Positions 11,415 to 20,358 of a stretch of DNA of 64,000 nt are shown here, in pieces; position 1 is the stretch's first letter, and each line of letters opens with the position of its first letter. The notes under the pieces were generated by a model. That model ran no database searches, was not told the DNA's origin, and saw nothing but the letters and a program-made list of their open reading frames with translations. Origin of the DNA: Kalmanozyma brasiliensis GHG001. Taxonomy: Eukaryota; Basidiomycota; Ustilaginomycetes; Ustilaginales. Where the stretch lies: assembly GCF_000497045.1 (NCBI RefSeq), contig NW_015961953.1:186001-250000 (forward strand), in the 5' to 3' direction. Made by a program: the position numbers and the translations under genes.

Positions 11415-13904
11415 ATGCACGGCACCGCCTCGCATTCGTCGTCGCCTGGAGGCGCAGAGCCGAACCACACTTATACCTACACAGCCAGAAGCGCTCGGCC
11501 AAGATCCAGACCACGCACCCATCAGCAACACGGTCTCGGGCAGCACTCGGACGAAGACACGACAACGATTCAAATGGACGACGAGTACGAGCTGGAGCAT
11601 CGGCATGGCTCGGCAAGCAGGCGGCATGACGGATACGAGGAGGACGAGGTCGAGGACGCGGAGGACGCACTCATGCTAGGACCTGCTTCCGCATCAAATG
11701 CAAACGGCGACGAAGAGGCGTACGAGCTGGGGCGGAGCAAGTCCAAAAGCCGCGCTGGTCGGCGGCATGCTGCGACAGGGTCGATCTCGGAAAAGTACGA
11801 TCCGGACGATCCTATGCACATCGTCAGCAAGGCGGTGCCCGAGCATGATGATCCGACGCTGCCCGCGTTGACGTGGAGAGCGCTGCTCGTCGGCTCATTC
11901 TTCTGCGTCATCGGTGCGGCGATAGCCCAGCTCTTTTTCTACAAGTCCAACTCGCCCTCATTCAGCAGCTACTTTGTCATCTTGATATCGCTGCCAATGG
12001 GGAGGTGGTTGGCACGACGGTTGCCGGAACGTACGATCAAAGTGGGAAAATGGAAGGTGGAGCTCAACCCAGGACCTTTCAGCATCAAGGAGCACATGCT
12101 GATTGCCATCATCGCTTCGTCCGGTGCGACTTCGGCGTATGCGAGCGACATCATCAACATTCAAGAACTTTTCTACCACCAACACATGAACTGGCTCTCT
12201 TCGCTCACGCTGCTCATCACGACGCAGGTGCTCGGGTTCGGATTCGCTGGCATGGTGACCAACCTCCTGGTCAAGCCCACGTCGATGATCTGGCCGAGCA
12301 CACTTGTGACTTCATCGCTCTTTCACACGCTACACGACAAAGAAGCACCCAACAATCGCGCCCGCCTGCGTCTCTTCGCATTCGCATTCATCGCCATCTA
12401 CGTCTACCAGTTCCTTCCAGCACTGCTCGCACCAACGCTGTCGAGCGTAGCCATGCTCTGTCTAGTCGACAACAAGATTCCTGCCTTCCGCTCGCTGAGC
12501 TCGGGCTATCACGGTCTGGGCTTCCTCAACCTCACCTTTGATTGGAACGCGGCGGGCATGAGCGGGCCCTTCTACCAACCTTGGTGGGCGGCGCTTAACT
12601 TCTTTGCCGGCTTCGCGGGGATGATGTACATCGTCATGCCCATTCTGTATTGGGGATTCAACTTCTGGAACGCTCAGTCGTTCCCCGAAATCCTCAGCGC
12701 GGGACTGTACAATACGCAGTACAAGAAGTTTGCGGTCGACACGCTGCTCAACCAGGACAACACGTTGAACGCTCAGGCGTGGGAGACGCAGAAGCCTATG
12801 TTGCTGACCCCGTACTTTGCCCTTTCGTACGGACTGGGGTTCGCGACGCTGACGAGCACCGTGACGCACGTCCTTCTATGGCACTGGAAGGACATCAAGC
12901 GAGCGGCATCCAACGCCGTCCACGACGACGTGCACAATCGACTCATGCGGGCATACGAGCCGGTCCCGCGCAAGTGGTACGCGACCACCTTCGCGCTCAC
13001 CACCACCGCCGCTGTGATGCTGGTCATCCTCACACCCGCGCTTCAACTTCCCGTCTGGGCGTTGCTCCTCGCCATCGCCATGGGTCTCCTCTTCATCGCA
13101 CCCCTCGGCATCCTCCGCGCGGTCTCCGACACCGGAGTAGGCCTCAACATCATCTCCGAGTTCGTCATCGGTTACATCATGCCCGGCAACCCCATTGGGA
13201 ACATCCTCTTCAAGACCATGGCGTACATGTCGCTCAACCAAGCCCTCGATCTGGTCGCCGACCTCAAGTTGGGCCACTACCTCAAGATTCCGCCCAAGCA
13301 CATGTTTGTTGCGCAGCTGTGGGGCACGTTGATCGGGTGCGTGGTGAATCTCGTTGTGGTCAACATCGTGCTTGACCCTGCGTCGGGGTATAGGGCGTTT
13401 TTGGATGGGACGGTGGAAGATCCGTCGGGGCAGTGGGACGGGAGGAAGGTGCACATCTTCTTCTCGGCCTCGGTCATCTGGGGCTTGGTCGGACCGAAAG
13501 AGTTCTTCGCCGGCAGCTATCGCAAGCTCTATTGGGGCTTCCTACTTGGCGCGCTCCTCCCCCTCGGACCCTACTTCCTTCACCGCAAGTACAAGACCAA
13601 ATGGCTACCCAAGGTGGCTTTCCCGATCATCCTGCATTCGGCAGCCCTCCCACCTGCAGTGCCGACCAACGTCATCATGACCGGCTTCTTCTTCTCCTGG
13701 CTCTCGCAGAAACATCTGCGGGAGCATCACCCGGTCTGGTTCGAAAAGTTCAACTACGTGCTGTCGGCTGCGCTGGACGCGGGCGCCAGTGTCAATGCGC
13801 TGACCATCTTTGTGTTGACGTTGAGCCTGCTCAAGTATGCGCCTGTGCCGCATTGGGCGGCGAACCCGCTGCAGGATGCGGAACATTGTCGGCCGGGTTC
13901 ATAG
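11415..13904 (+). CDS. Oligopeptide transporter, OPT family
   Basis: Single exon, 829 aa from the ATG at 11415; a second in-frame ATG at 11574 (MDDEYELEH) would give 776 aa. OPT proteins are proton-coupled importers of small peptides, glutathione or metal chelates at the plasma membrane. The first about 150 residues are hydrophilic and acidic. They are followed by roughly 14-16 membrane spans. Family motifs are visible: NPGPFSIKEH in the N-terminal third and SEFVIGYIMPGNPIGN followed by FKTMAY in the second half. Start choice is uncertain because a tiny upstream ORF lies directly before the first ATG. The gene lies tail to tail with GAR1. Confidence 0.9.
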   Translation: MHGTASHSSSPGGAEPNHTYTYTARSARPRSRPRTHQQHGLGQHSDEDTTTIQMDDEYELEHRHGSASRRHDGYEEDEVEDAEDALMLGPASASNANGDEEAYELGRSKSKSRAGRRHAATGSISEKYDPDDPMHIVSKAVPEHDDPTLPALTWRALLVGSFFCVIGAAIAQLFFYKSNSPSFSSYFVILISLPMGRWLARRLPERTIKVGKWKVELNPGPFSIKEHMLIAIIASSGATSAYASDIINIQELFYHQHMNWLSSLTLLITTQVLGFGFAGMVTNLLVKPTSMIWPSTLVTSSLFHTLHDKEAPNNRARLRLFAFAFIAIYVYQFLPALLAPTLSSVAMLCLVDNKIPAFRSLSSGYHGLGFLNLTFDWNAAGMSGPFYQPWWAALNFFAGFAGMMYIVMPILYWGFNFWNAQSFPEILSAGLYNTQYKKFAVDTLLNQDNTLNAQAWETQKPMLLTPYFALSYGLGFATLTSTVTHVLLWHWKDIKRAASNAVHDDVHNRLMRAYEPVPRKWYATTFALTTTAAVMLVILTPALQLPVWALLLAIAMGLLFIAPLGILRAVSDTGVGLNIISEFVIGYIMPGNPIGNILFKTMAYMSLNQALDLVADLKLGHYLKIPPKHMFVAQLWGTLIGCVVNLVVVNIVLDPASGYRAFLDGTVEDPSGQWDGRKVHIFFSASVIWGLVGPKEFFAGSYRKLYWGFLLGALLPLGPYFLHRKYKTKWLPKVAFPIILHSAALPPAVPTNVIMTGFFFSWLSQKHLREHHPVWFEKFNYVLSAALDAGASVNALTIFVLTLSLLKYAPVPHWAANPLQDAEHCRPGS

Positions 13905-14102
13905 AGTTGTAGGGACTCATAATGCAATGGGACGACGGTCTCCGAGGTCTGCGCAGCGAGCGACGCGATGGAGCAATCTGAGCACGATGAGATGAGAACA
14001 GGCTGGGAGACGAACGAGCGAGATTGAAATGACGAACACAAATACACAGATGAGAACCGGGAGACGCTAGAGCGGGTGAAACAGACGAATGATCGTGACG
14101 AC

Positions 14103-15030
14103 TCAGTAGCCGCCACGGCCACGTCCACGGCCGCCGAACCCGCCCCTTCCACCGCCAGGCGCACCACCTCGTCCACCGCCAAATCCGCCACCCCTTGCAC
14201 CGCCGAATCCACCGCCCCGCCCGCCTGCACCACCCCTAGCACCGAACCCGCCCCTGCCACCCGGGGCGCCTCGTCCACCACCAAATCCGCCCCTCCCTCT
14301 TGGCGCACCTCCCCTACCCCCGAATCCTCCCCTAGCACCGAAGCCACCAGCACCTCCACGGCCAGCACCACCCTTCTTCTTCGGCGCCTTGGTCAGCGAC
14401 TTCGGCTTGGGCAAAAAGCGCTCGATCGGCAACAGCTTCTCGCCCGAAATGTACACCTTGTCGTCTGACTTGAACGATGTCGCCACCATGCCGGGGTCCA
14501 TTTTGACTGTGAAGAAGACTTCGTTGATAGGTCCGAGGATTTCGTCCACCTTGCCGATTTGGGATTTGTTCTCCAGGCTGTGCGAGTGCGAAGTAAGGCG
14601 AGTCGACGAGCAGAGCAGAGCGAAGCGAAGCAGAGGGAACGAGTCGAGTTGAACAGAGGCGAATCGAAACGAGTCGAAGGCGAGTCCAGGGAAGCGTAGC
14701 AGAGCAAAACGGAACAAGTCAATGCGAAACAGGGAATCAAAAGGTCAGCAGCCGTCCCCTGCACAGAGCGAAACCTTGGAAAATGGTGTATACATACTAG
14801 ATGGGAGCGTTGAAGTAAGGCACGTGCCGAGCGTCGGTCGACTGGCAGAGCATCTCGCCCTCGACGGCGTGCATGAAGGTGCCCATGGGCTGGACGGTCT
14901 CGGGAGGGCCAGCGTTGGCGTAGCCGCCGCGTCCACCGCCGCCAAAGCCACCACGGCCACCGCGCGAGGAGAAGCCGCCGCGACCGCCACGGTCACCACC
15001 GCCTCCACGTCCACCTCCGCGGTATGACAT
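14103..15030 (-). CDS. GAR1: H/ACA snoRNP protein GAR1
   Basis: Two exons on the minus strand: 15030-14798 and 14577-14103, joined over a 220-nt intron; 235 aa. GAR1 is a core protein of H/ACA snoRNPs, which pseudouridylate rRNA and snRNA in nucleolus and Cajal bodies, and binds the pseudouridine synthase Cbf5. A Gly/Arg-rich N-terminus (about 1-37) precedes the conserved core, where [13 protein letters not shown] and [11 protein letters not shown] are recognised; the splice falls inside NAPIY-LEN and restores it exactly. A long C-terminal Arg-Gly-Gly domain (about 145-235) follows. The gene is divergent from the ZNHIT2-like gene, 472 bp start to start. The intron is large for this window and has repeated gagtcga-like motifs. 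Confidence 0.93.
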
Positions 15031-15502
15031 GTTGTAATGTGTATAGGTCGTTTATGTGTCGATCGTGCCGGAGCGAATGAAGTCCTCGTCTAGATGCCGA
15101 TCAAGGGTGCGCGAGGTCGATCGTGTGCTTCAGCCTGCGATGAAGGAGACGATGATGATGGTGAGCAAGCTTCGAGATCAAAGACGATGCCAAAGTCAGA
15201 GCCCAAACGTCCAAAAAAAGTCAAAAATTTCCCTTTGCGCTGTGAGTTCTTCCTGCCCGTCGAGGGCGCTAACAGCTCGGAATAATCGACGGAGCCGATG
15301 AAGAAGCATTTCGCACGAGAAGACCTTTCCATCCGGCTCGGCTTTCTGCGAGAAGCATTTCAGGGTCCAGCTTCCAAAAAAAGTTGGAGCCTCTTCCTGC
15401 TCAGCTTCCAAGATACCTGGCCTCGTCAGTGGTCGCTCCTGCAGCCCCGTGTTGACAATGCTGGCATCGACACACCCTTCAACCTGGCAATGAGCTAGCG
15501 AT
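15031..15502. promoter_or_regulatory. Shared bidirectional promoter region of GAR1 and ZNHIT2-like gene
   Basis: The only DNA between two divergent start codons. It contains two A-rich tracts, near 15213-15230 and 15375-15385. I recognise no specific factor site. Joint regulation is an inference from the arrangement. Confidence 0.45.
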
Positions 15503-17290
15503 ATGTCGCTCTCCGACCTCCTCAACATCTCTCGCACGGTGCGCCGAGACAAGGCGCAGCAGCAGGACCTTCTGCCCGTCCCCACCTCCAGCACCTCAAC
15601 GCCGGCTCGGCTGTGCAACATCTGCTACGCCAGGCCGGCGGGCTACAACTGTCCCCGATGCAACATCCCATATTGCTCACTGGTGTGTTTTCGGAGGAAG
15701 GAGCATGAGGAGTGCTCGAGTGCATTTGCTTCGTCCGAGATCAGCGTGGCGTCCGGGTCAAATGTTCTGGTTGAGGAGGAGAGGGAGCGGCGGAAGGTGG
15801 TGGACATTCTCGGGAGGCTGGAGAGCGGAGAGAGGGAGGCGAGAGAGAGACAAGAGGATGAAGAGGATAGCAGCGAGGTTGAGGACGGGGATGAAGGGGC
15901 GGATGTCCGGGTGGGGTTGACAGCTGAGGACATCGAAGGCGCCTCGACGGATGCGTTGCTCGCCATGCTGACGCCGAAGGAGAGGGTTAGATTCTTGGCC
16001 GCCGCCAGTGATCCGGCGCACGCAAAGGTATTGATGGAGCGGCTTGACAGGAAGGCCGAACGACGGGCAAGGCTAGACATGGCATCAAAGCAACAAGGCG
16101 TTCTGATAGCATCGACTTCCGACGTTACACCACGCCAGGCCAGGCCGACAACGCAGTGGCAAACCTCGCCCTGGTTCGAGAAAGCAGGCGCAAGTCCCGC
16201 CTTTTCCCGCAGATCGACGGACCAAATCTCGTCCTTCGTAGCGGCGCTTGCCAAGATTCTCTCGGCTCGAGATTCCATCTCGACAAAGAAGGATTCGCCT
16301 GCACCCGTCAACCTCGGCTACAACCTGTGCACCTTCCTCATGGCCCACGCCTACACGTTGAGGAAGATGGACATCGAGAGCCTGTCGGAGGCATCGAATC
16401 GTTCCGCATCTAGCACTGCAGCTGTCGAGGCAAATGCAACACACTCGTTGACATCCGTGTTCGAGCCTCCGAACGTGGGAGATCACGACGACGATGAGCC
16501 TCCGCCGCTCGAGCCTGACAGTCCGACCATTCCGGCAGCGACTCTGCCTTCCTTGTCGTCCAACACGGACAGTCTGCCGACACCCGCTGCTGAAGCTCAA
16601 ATTCTCGGTGATCCCAACTTGTTCACGGACGTCTTCACCCAATTGAGTCGCCTAGCATCCTTCATCTTCGAGCACCCCTCGCCCAGCGGCGCGACTTCTC
16701 GAGCAAGCAGCAGCGACCACAGCAAGGTGCTCCTGACCTCTCTCGACGAGTCTTCGATGTGGCTCCTCTCGCGACTGTCGCTCGAATCCGAAATTGGCCA
16801 TGGCGGCGCCGACGCCCTCAGCCTTCAGCTGCTGGAGGATCTCGAAAAGCTGCTCAGTCGCGAGCAACTCGTTCCCACCTTCAGCTCTGATCAAGAGGTC
16901 GAGCCGAAGTATATTTTGGCGTCCAAGCTCGCATCGCTATCGCTGCAGCAGGCGTTCGTAGCTGCGCAAACGCCACTTCTGCTCAACGCCGTCGCAGACT
17001 TGTACTTCTTCCTCGAGGATCTATCTGTCCTAGCAGCGTCAAAGCCCGCGTTGTCGGCGGACATCAACCCGAAGGCCATCAAGCTGTCGCAAAGGAAACT
17101 TTGCTTCTACTTCTGCAATGCTTTGCCTCGAAGTCAGACACTGCTTGCCGAGGTGCAGGCCTCCATCCACAGCCTTCGCCTCCAAATTGGTGCAGCGAGC
17201 CAAGCCGACAAACTCGCGGCGGCCATCAGTCTGGCGGACACAGACCACGCCACCACGTCGCCACACGTTGGCATCGCTATTCAAGAGTAA
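15503..17290 (+). CDS. HIT-type zinc-finger protein, ZNHIT2-like
   Basis: Single exon, 595 aa; an in-frame stop lies just upstream, so the start is well bounded. The HIT zinc finger is complete at residues 38-71: Cys38, Cys41, Cys50, Cys53, Cys58, Cys62, His68 and Cys71. HIT-finger proteins work with the R2TP/RUVBL ATPases in assembling snoRNPs, snRNPs and remodelling complexes. An acidic Glu/Asp-rich stretch follows (about 90-140), then a segment with LMERLDRKAERR and a WFEKAG motif. A mostly helical C-terminal half follows (NLGYNLCTFLMAHAY). Overall order fits ZNHIT2 better than the snoRNP factor BCD1, but I could not align it. Confidence 0.75.
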   Translation: MSLSDLLNISRTVRRDKAQQQDLLPVPTSSTSTPARLCNICYARPAGYNCPRCNIPYCSLVCFRRKEHEECSSAFASSEISVASGSNVLVEEERERRKVVDILGRLESGEREARERQEDEEDSSEVEDGDEGADVRVGLTAEDIEGASTDALLAMLTPKERVRFLAAASDPAHAKVLMERLDRKAERRARLDMASKQQGVLIASTSDVTPRQARPTTQWQTSPWFEKAGASPAFSRRSTDQISSFVAALAKILSARDSISTKKDSPAPVNLGYNLCTFLMAHAYTLRKMDIESLSEASNRSASSTAAVEANATHSLTSVFEPPNVGDHDDDEPPPLEPDSPTIPAATLPSLSSNTDSLPTPAAEAQILGDPNLFTDVFTQLSRLASFIFEHPSPSGATSRASSSDHSKVLLTSLDESSMWLLSRLSLESEIGHGGADALSLQLLEDLEKLLSREQLVPTFSSDQEVEPKYILASKLASLSLQQAFVAAQTPLLLNAVADLYFFLEDLSVLAASKPALSADINPKAIKLSQRKLCFYFCNALPRSQTLLAEVQASIHSLRLQIGAASQADKLAAAISLADTDHATTSPHVGIAIQE

Positions 17291-17447
17291 GGTTGACCGC
17301 AAGCCGCGTGCAACCAGCAATCGTATGTTCTACATACATTCGTCAATTGACACCGATTCGATCAGTAAAGCGAACAATGACAGTAGCGAGCCATCTGCAA
17401 CAGCTTGACTTGCCCTTGACGCGCAACGAATGATGGTGAGGGGCTCG

Positions 17448-19436
17448 CTAAGCAGTGTCTGATGACACGAGGAGGACAAGGTCTTCGATTAGCCGAGACA
17501 GCTCTTGTTTCTTCGCCGAGTCTGCGACCAGAGCGCCACGTTGCGCGGTTGACAAAGCATCTTGTGCCTCTAGCACTTGCAGCATTGGTCCCACACTGTC
17601 GTCCCAGAATTGCGACAGGTGAACATGCAGCGCCAGAGCAGCGAGGAGACGATAGAGCGTCTCGTCGGATTCCGACTCGTTGACGATGGCCTGCAACAAA
17701 GCGGATGCCAGCTCGGATTCCCACGTCTCGCCAAGTCGACTTCCTAGCATTGGCGGAGCTTGTGGGTCTCGATTCGTCCAATCGACCCGCTCAGCGTGCT
17801 GATGGAGCGCCAGATTGAAGGCACACGTCGCAGCGCCGCTTCGGACGCCTGCGTCGGGGCAGAGCAACAAGCTCGTCGTGAGCTCGAGAACAAGACTGCG
17901 AACATTCTCGTGCGACTCGATCACCTCGGTGAAGGCAGAGGAAGCTGCCAAGTTCGTCAGCAGGCGTGCTGCGGTGAGAAGAAGTGGTCGCTGTGTTGGC
18001 AACCATTCGCCTTTGTACGCTAGGTCAGAGACGAGCGACAGAAGACGTGTCATACCGTTGACGTCCTTTCGATCATCAGCAGCAGGCTGTCTGAAGGCGA
18101 CCTTCACAAAGCTTTCATGCAGCGCCGAGAGACGGTAGAGGTCGAGGATCGGGAAAAGCGAGTTGATAGCAAGCGTGTCGGACAGCTGCTTTGCAACGTT
18201 TGACGTCTCCTCGGGCAGATTCGCTGGGGCAGCCCGTTGAGCTTTGCTATCGCGCGTCGCCTCGAGCCAGGGTACCCAGACACTTGCAATGCTCTTGCGT
18301 GCTACTTGCAGATCGGCTTTCTCTGCGAAGCTCTTGGCAGGATGCTGCGCTATGTTCGTGTCGATCTTCTGGAGCAGCGAGGCGAAGTTGGGCAGGGCCG
18401 AGTACAAATGCGGCTGGGTTGGGAGGGAGTTGAGCGCCTTGAATGGCTTTGACAGGCGAGCGTGAGGATGTGGCGGATAGGCGTCGAAGAGCATCACATC
18501 GACCGCAGTCTTGAGCTCGCCGATATCAGCCCCTCGCAACTGATTCGTTTCCTTGCCAAAGGTGTAGAACTTGATGGTCGGGGTAGCTGTCACGCCAGAA
18601 GTAGCAAAAAGGCTCGAGGTTGAAGCGTTGGAGTCGACCTGCAAAAAAGCGATCCGCTTGTGATTGCCCGGTTTGGACTCGTCGACGTGATGGTGATGCG
18701 CCAGATCTACGAAAGCTGGTTTGATGATGCGACATGGAGGACATGTTTCAGATGTGAAGAGCACTGCCACGCATGGAAACACGGACACGATCTCGTTGAG
18801 CTGAGTTGTGCTGGTGACGTGGTGGACGGGGTCGGCCGAAGGCTTTTGCGAAGGCGTGCTGCTTTCTATAGGCGTGTTGCCTGTGTAAGCCCGAGATGCG
18901 ACTTGGTGGAGCAGATCATTGCCAAGTCCGTTCGCAGCAGGAGCTGTGAGGTCAACAGCGGGCGCTCTGAACATGGAGTCGATCTGTGGTCGCAGCATCT
19001 GACCGAACGGTGTGCTGAGAAAGTCTTGCGGCAGAGATCGAATGTGTGCGGGGATGTCGGCGCCTGTGAGGATCTGTGCTACCTCCTGCGTGAAGTTGTT
19101 GCAGTTCCACGAGAGAAGATTGTAGTCCTGTGGGCGGAAGCGATCGCGCAAGTCCGGAAGCAGAGCACCTTCAAACGTCTCGCGGTCTATTGAGGTGGAG
19201 CCAAGGTCGAAGGTCTCGATAGGCGCTCCGTGGTGCGAAGCACCTGGATAGGTGATCGAGATGCCCTGACCAAAGAAGTACTCGCGGTCATAGGCAACGA
19301 TGCTTGTATGCCAGATGCCGTCGATCTGACGTCCAGTCAATGACATCGACATACTCCTTGCCATGCCTCTCGAGAGATCATATACGTAGAGCTTGACGGG
19401 ATGCTCCGCGTCATCATTGCCTTGCGCGGTCGCCAT
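17448..19436 (-). CDS. PPPDE (DeSI-like) peptidase - thioredoxin - PUL domain protein
   Basis: Single exon, 662 aa. Three domains in order. A PPPDE/DUF862 domain (about 12-150) has the catalytic pair His43 (GIWHTSI) and Cys112 (LSWNCNNF); this fold removes SUMO or ubiquitin-like modifiers. A thioredoxin domain (about 205-315) has CPPC at 232-235. The C-terminal PUL domain (about 370-655) is an armadillo-like fold found in PLAA/Ufd3 proteins that binds Cdc48/p97. The combination is known from fungi. A role in Cdc48-linked removal of ubiquitin or SUMO is inferred. The gene is head to head with the thioredoxin-PITH gene and tail to tail with ZNHIT2. Confidence 0.87.
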   Translation of the reverse strand: MATAQGNDDAEHPVKLYVYDLSRGMARSMSMSLTGRQIDGIWHTSIVAYDREYFFGQGISITYPGASHHGAPIETFDLGSTSIDRETFEGALLPDLRDRFRPQDYNLLSWNCNNFTQEVAQILTGADIPAHIRSLPQDFLSTPFGQMLRPQIDSMFRAPAVDLTAPAANGLGNDLLHQVASRAYTGNTPIESSTPSQKPSADPVHHVTSTTQLNEIVSVFPCVAVLFTSETCPPCRIIKPAFVDLAHHHHVDESKPGNHKRIAFLQVDSNASTSSLFATSGVTATPTIKFYTFGKETNQLRGADIGELKTAVDVMLFDAYPPHPHARLSKPFKALNSLPTQPHLYSALPNFASLLQKIDTNIAQHPAKSFAEKADLQVARKSIASVWVPWLEATRDSKAQRAAPANLPEETSNVAKQLSDTLAINSLFPILDLYRLSALHESFVKVAFRQPAADDRKDVNGMTRLLSLVSDLAYKGEWLPTQRPLLLTAARLLTNLAASSAFTEVIESHENVRSLVLELTTSLLLCPDAGVRSGAATCAFNLALHQHAERVDWTNRDPQAPPMLGSRLGETWESELASALLQAIVNESESDETLYRLLAALALHVHLSQFWDDSVGPMLQVLEAQDALSTAQRGALVADSAKKQELSRLIEDLVLLVSSDTA

Positions 19437-20358
19437 CGTCTTGGATCAGGCTCAGTTGGATACAGGAAGGAGACGGGAATTCGAGCAGGAAGGAGTGAGG
19501 GCGTGGCTCAGCCTTTCTTCCAACTCCAAGCTGATTCAGGGTCCAAGCGATATAAGACTCGTCATCCTTCGTTCTTCCTGCCAAAACCTCCACCACAGCC
19601 TTCGCCGCCATTCAAGGTGTGAGATCTTGTTCTGCTCCCTGCAAGTAAATGATAAATCGGCGATGCATCGTTTGAGGCTCCGTGTTCCCACTCGGCCTCC
19701 TTGCATGATTTTGAGGCGCTTTCAACACATCAGCCTACACCAGCTGAAAGCGCCACCCCCTCTCCGAGGCTCAGACCCGTGCCCGAGCCTTGTTTGCGAG
19801 CTACCAGTTGGGCCAGTGATGGTGGCGCGCGCATGTGAGAGAGCTTTCTCTCTGTGCGAACGATATAGGGCTGTCATGGGCAGAGCTGCGAAGGTGTCGG
19901 CGCTCTACTAAATTTGGCCCGCCTCGCTAAGCGTGGTCAGCCATTCGAGAGGTAGCTCGTGCGGTCCAACACAGACTGGAGAGCGGATCACGCGCCTCGC
20001 CCATTCAGCCTGTGTCACTCTCGCTCTCCGCGATTTTTCGACTCAGGGTCTCACCAGAAGTCGGTGTCAGGTGCAGCAGGGTTCGCAACGCAAGCGAGCA
20101 TCGCGTTTGAGCTTCGGAAGAGCAGCGGCTGCTGACTGACTCTTTTGCCGCGCGCCGTGTGCTGTTGCTCTCGCTGTATGCACTTTGTGTGTGTGTGTCT
20201 TTCTAGCGACCGCTGACTCTGCTTCGACGCCATCACATCAAGTCGCAAACACATTCCGATCCAGGTTCTTGCCTTGCCACTCCAACGTTTGAAGCTCTCT
20301 TCCGGATTCTCGCTCTACCTTCGCGTCCGAAACACTCCGTAGCCACGGCTGGATCAGG
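19437..20358. other. Divergent intergenic region between two thioredoxin-domain genes
   Basis: No gene is supported; open frames are short and without family similarity. The region should hold the promoters of both flanking genes. I see no recognisable regulatory motif. Confidence 0.5.
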
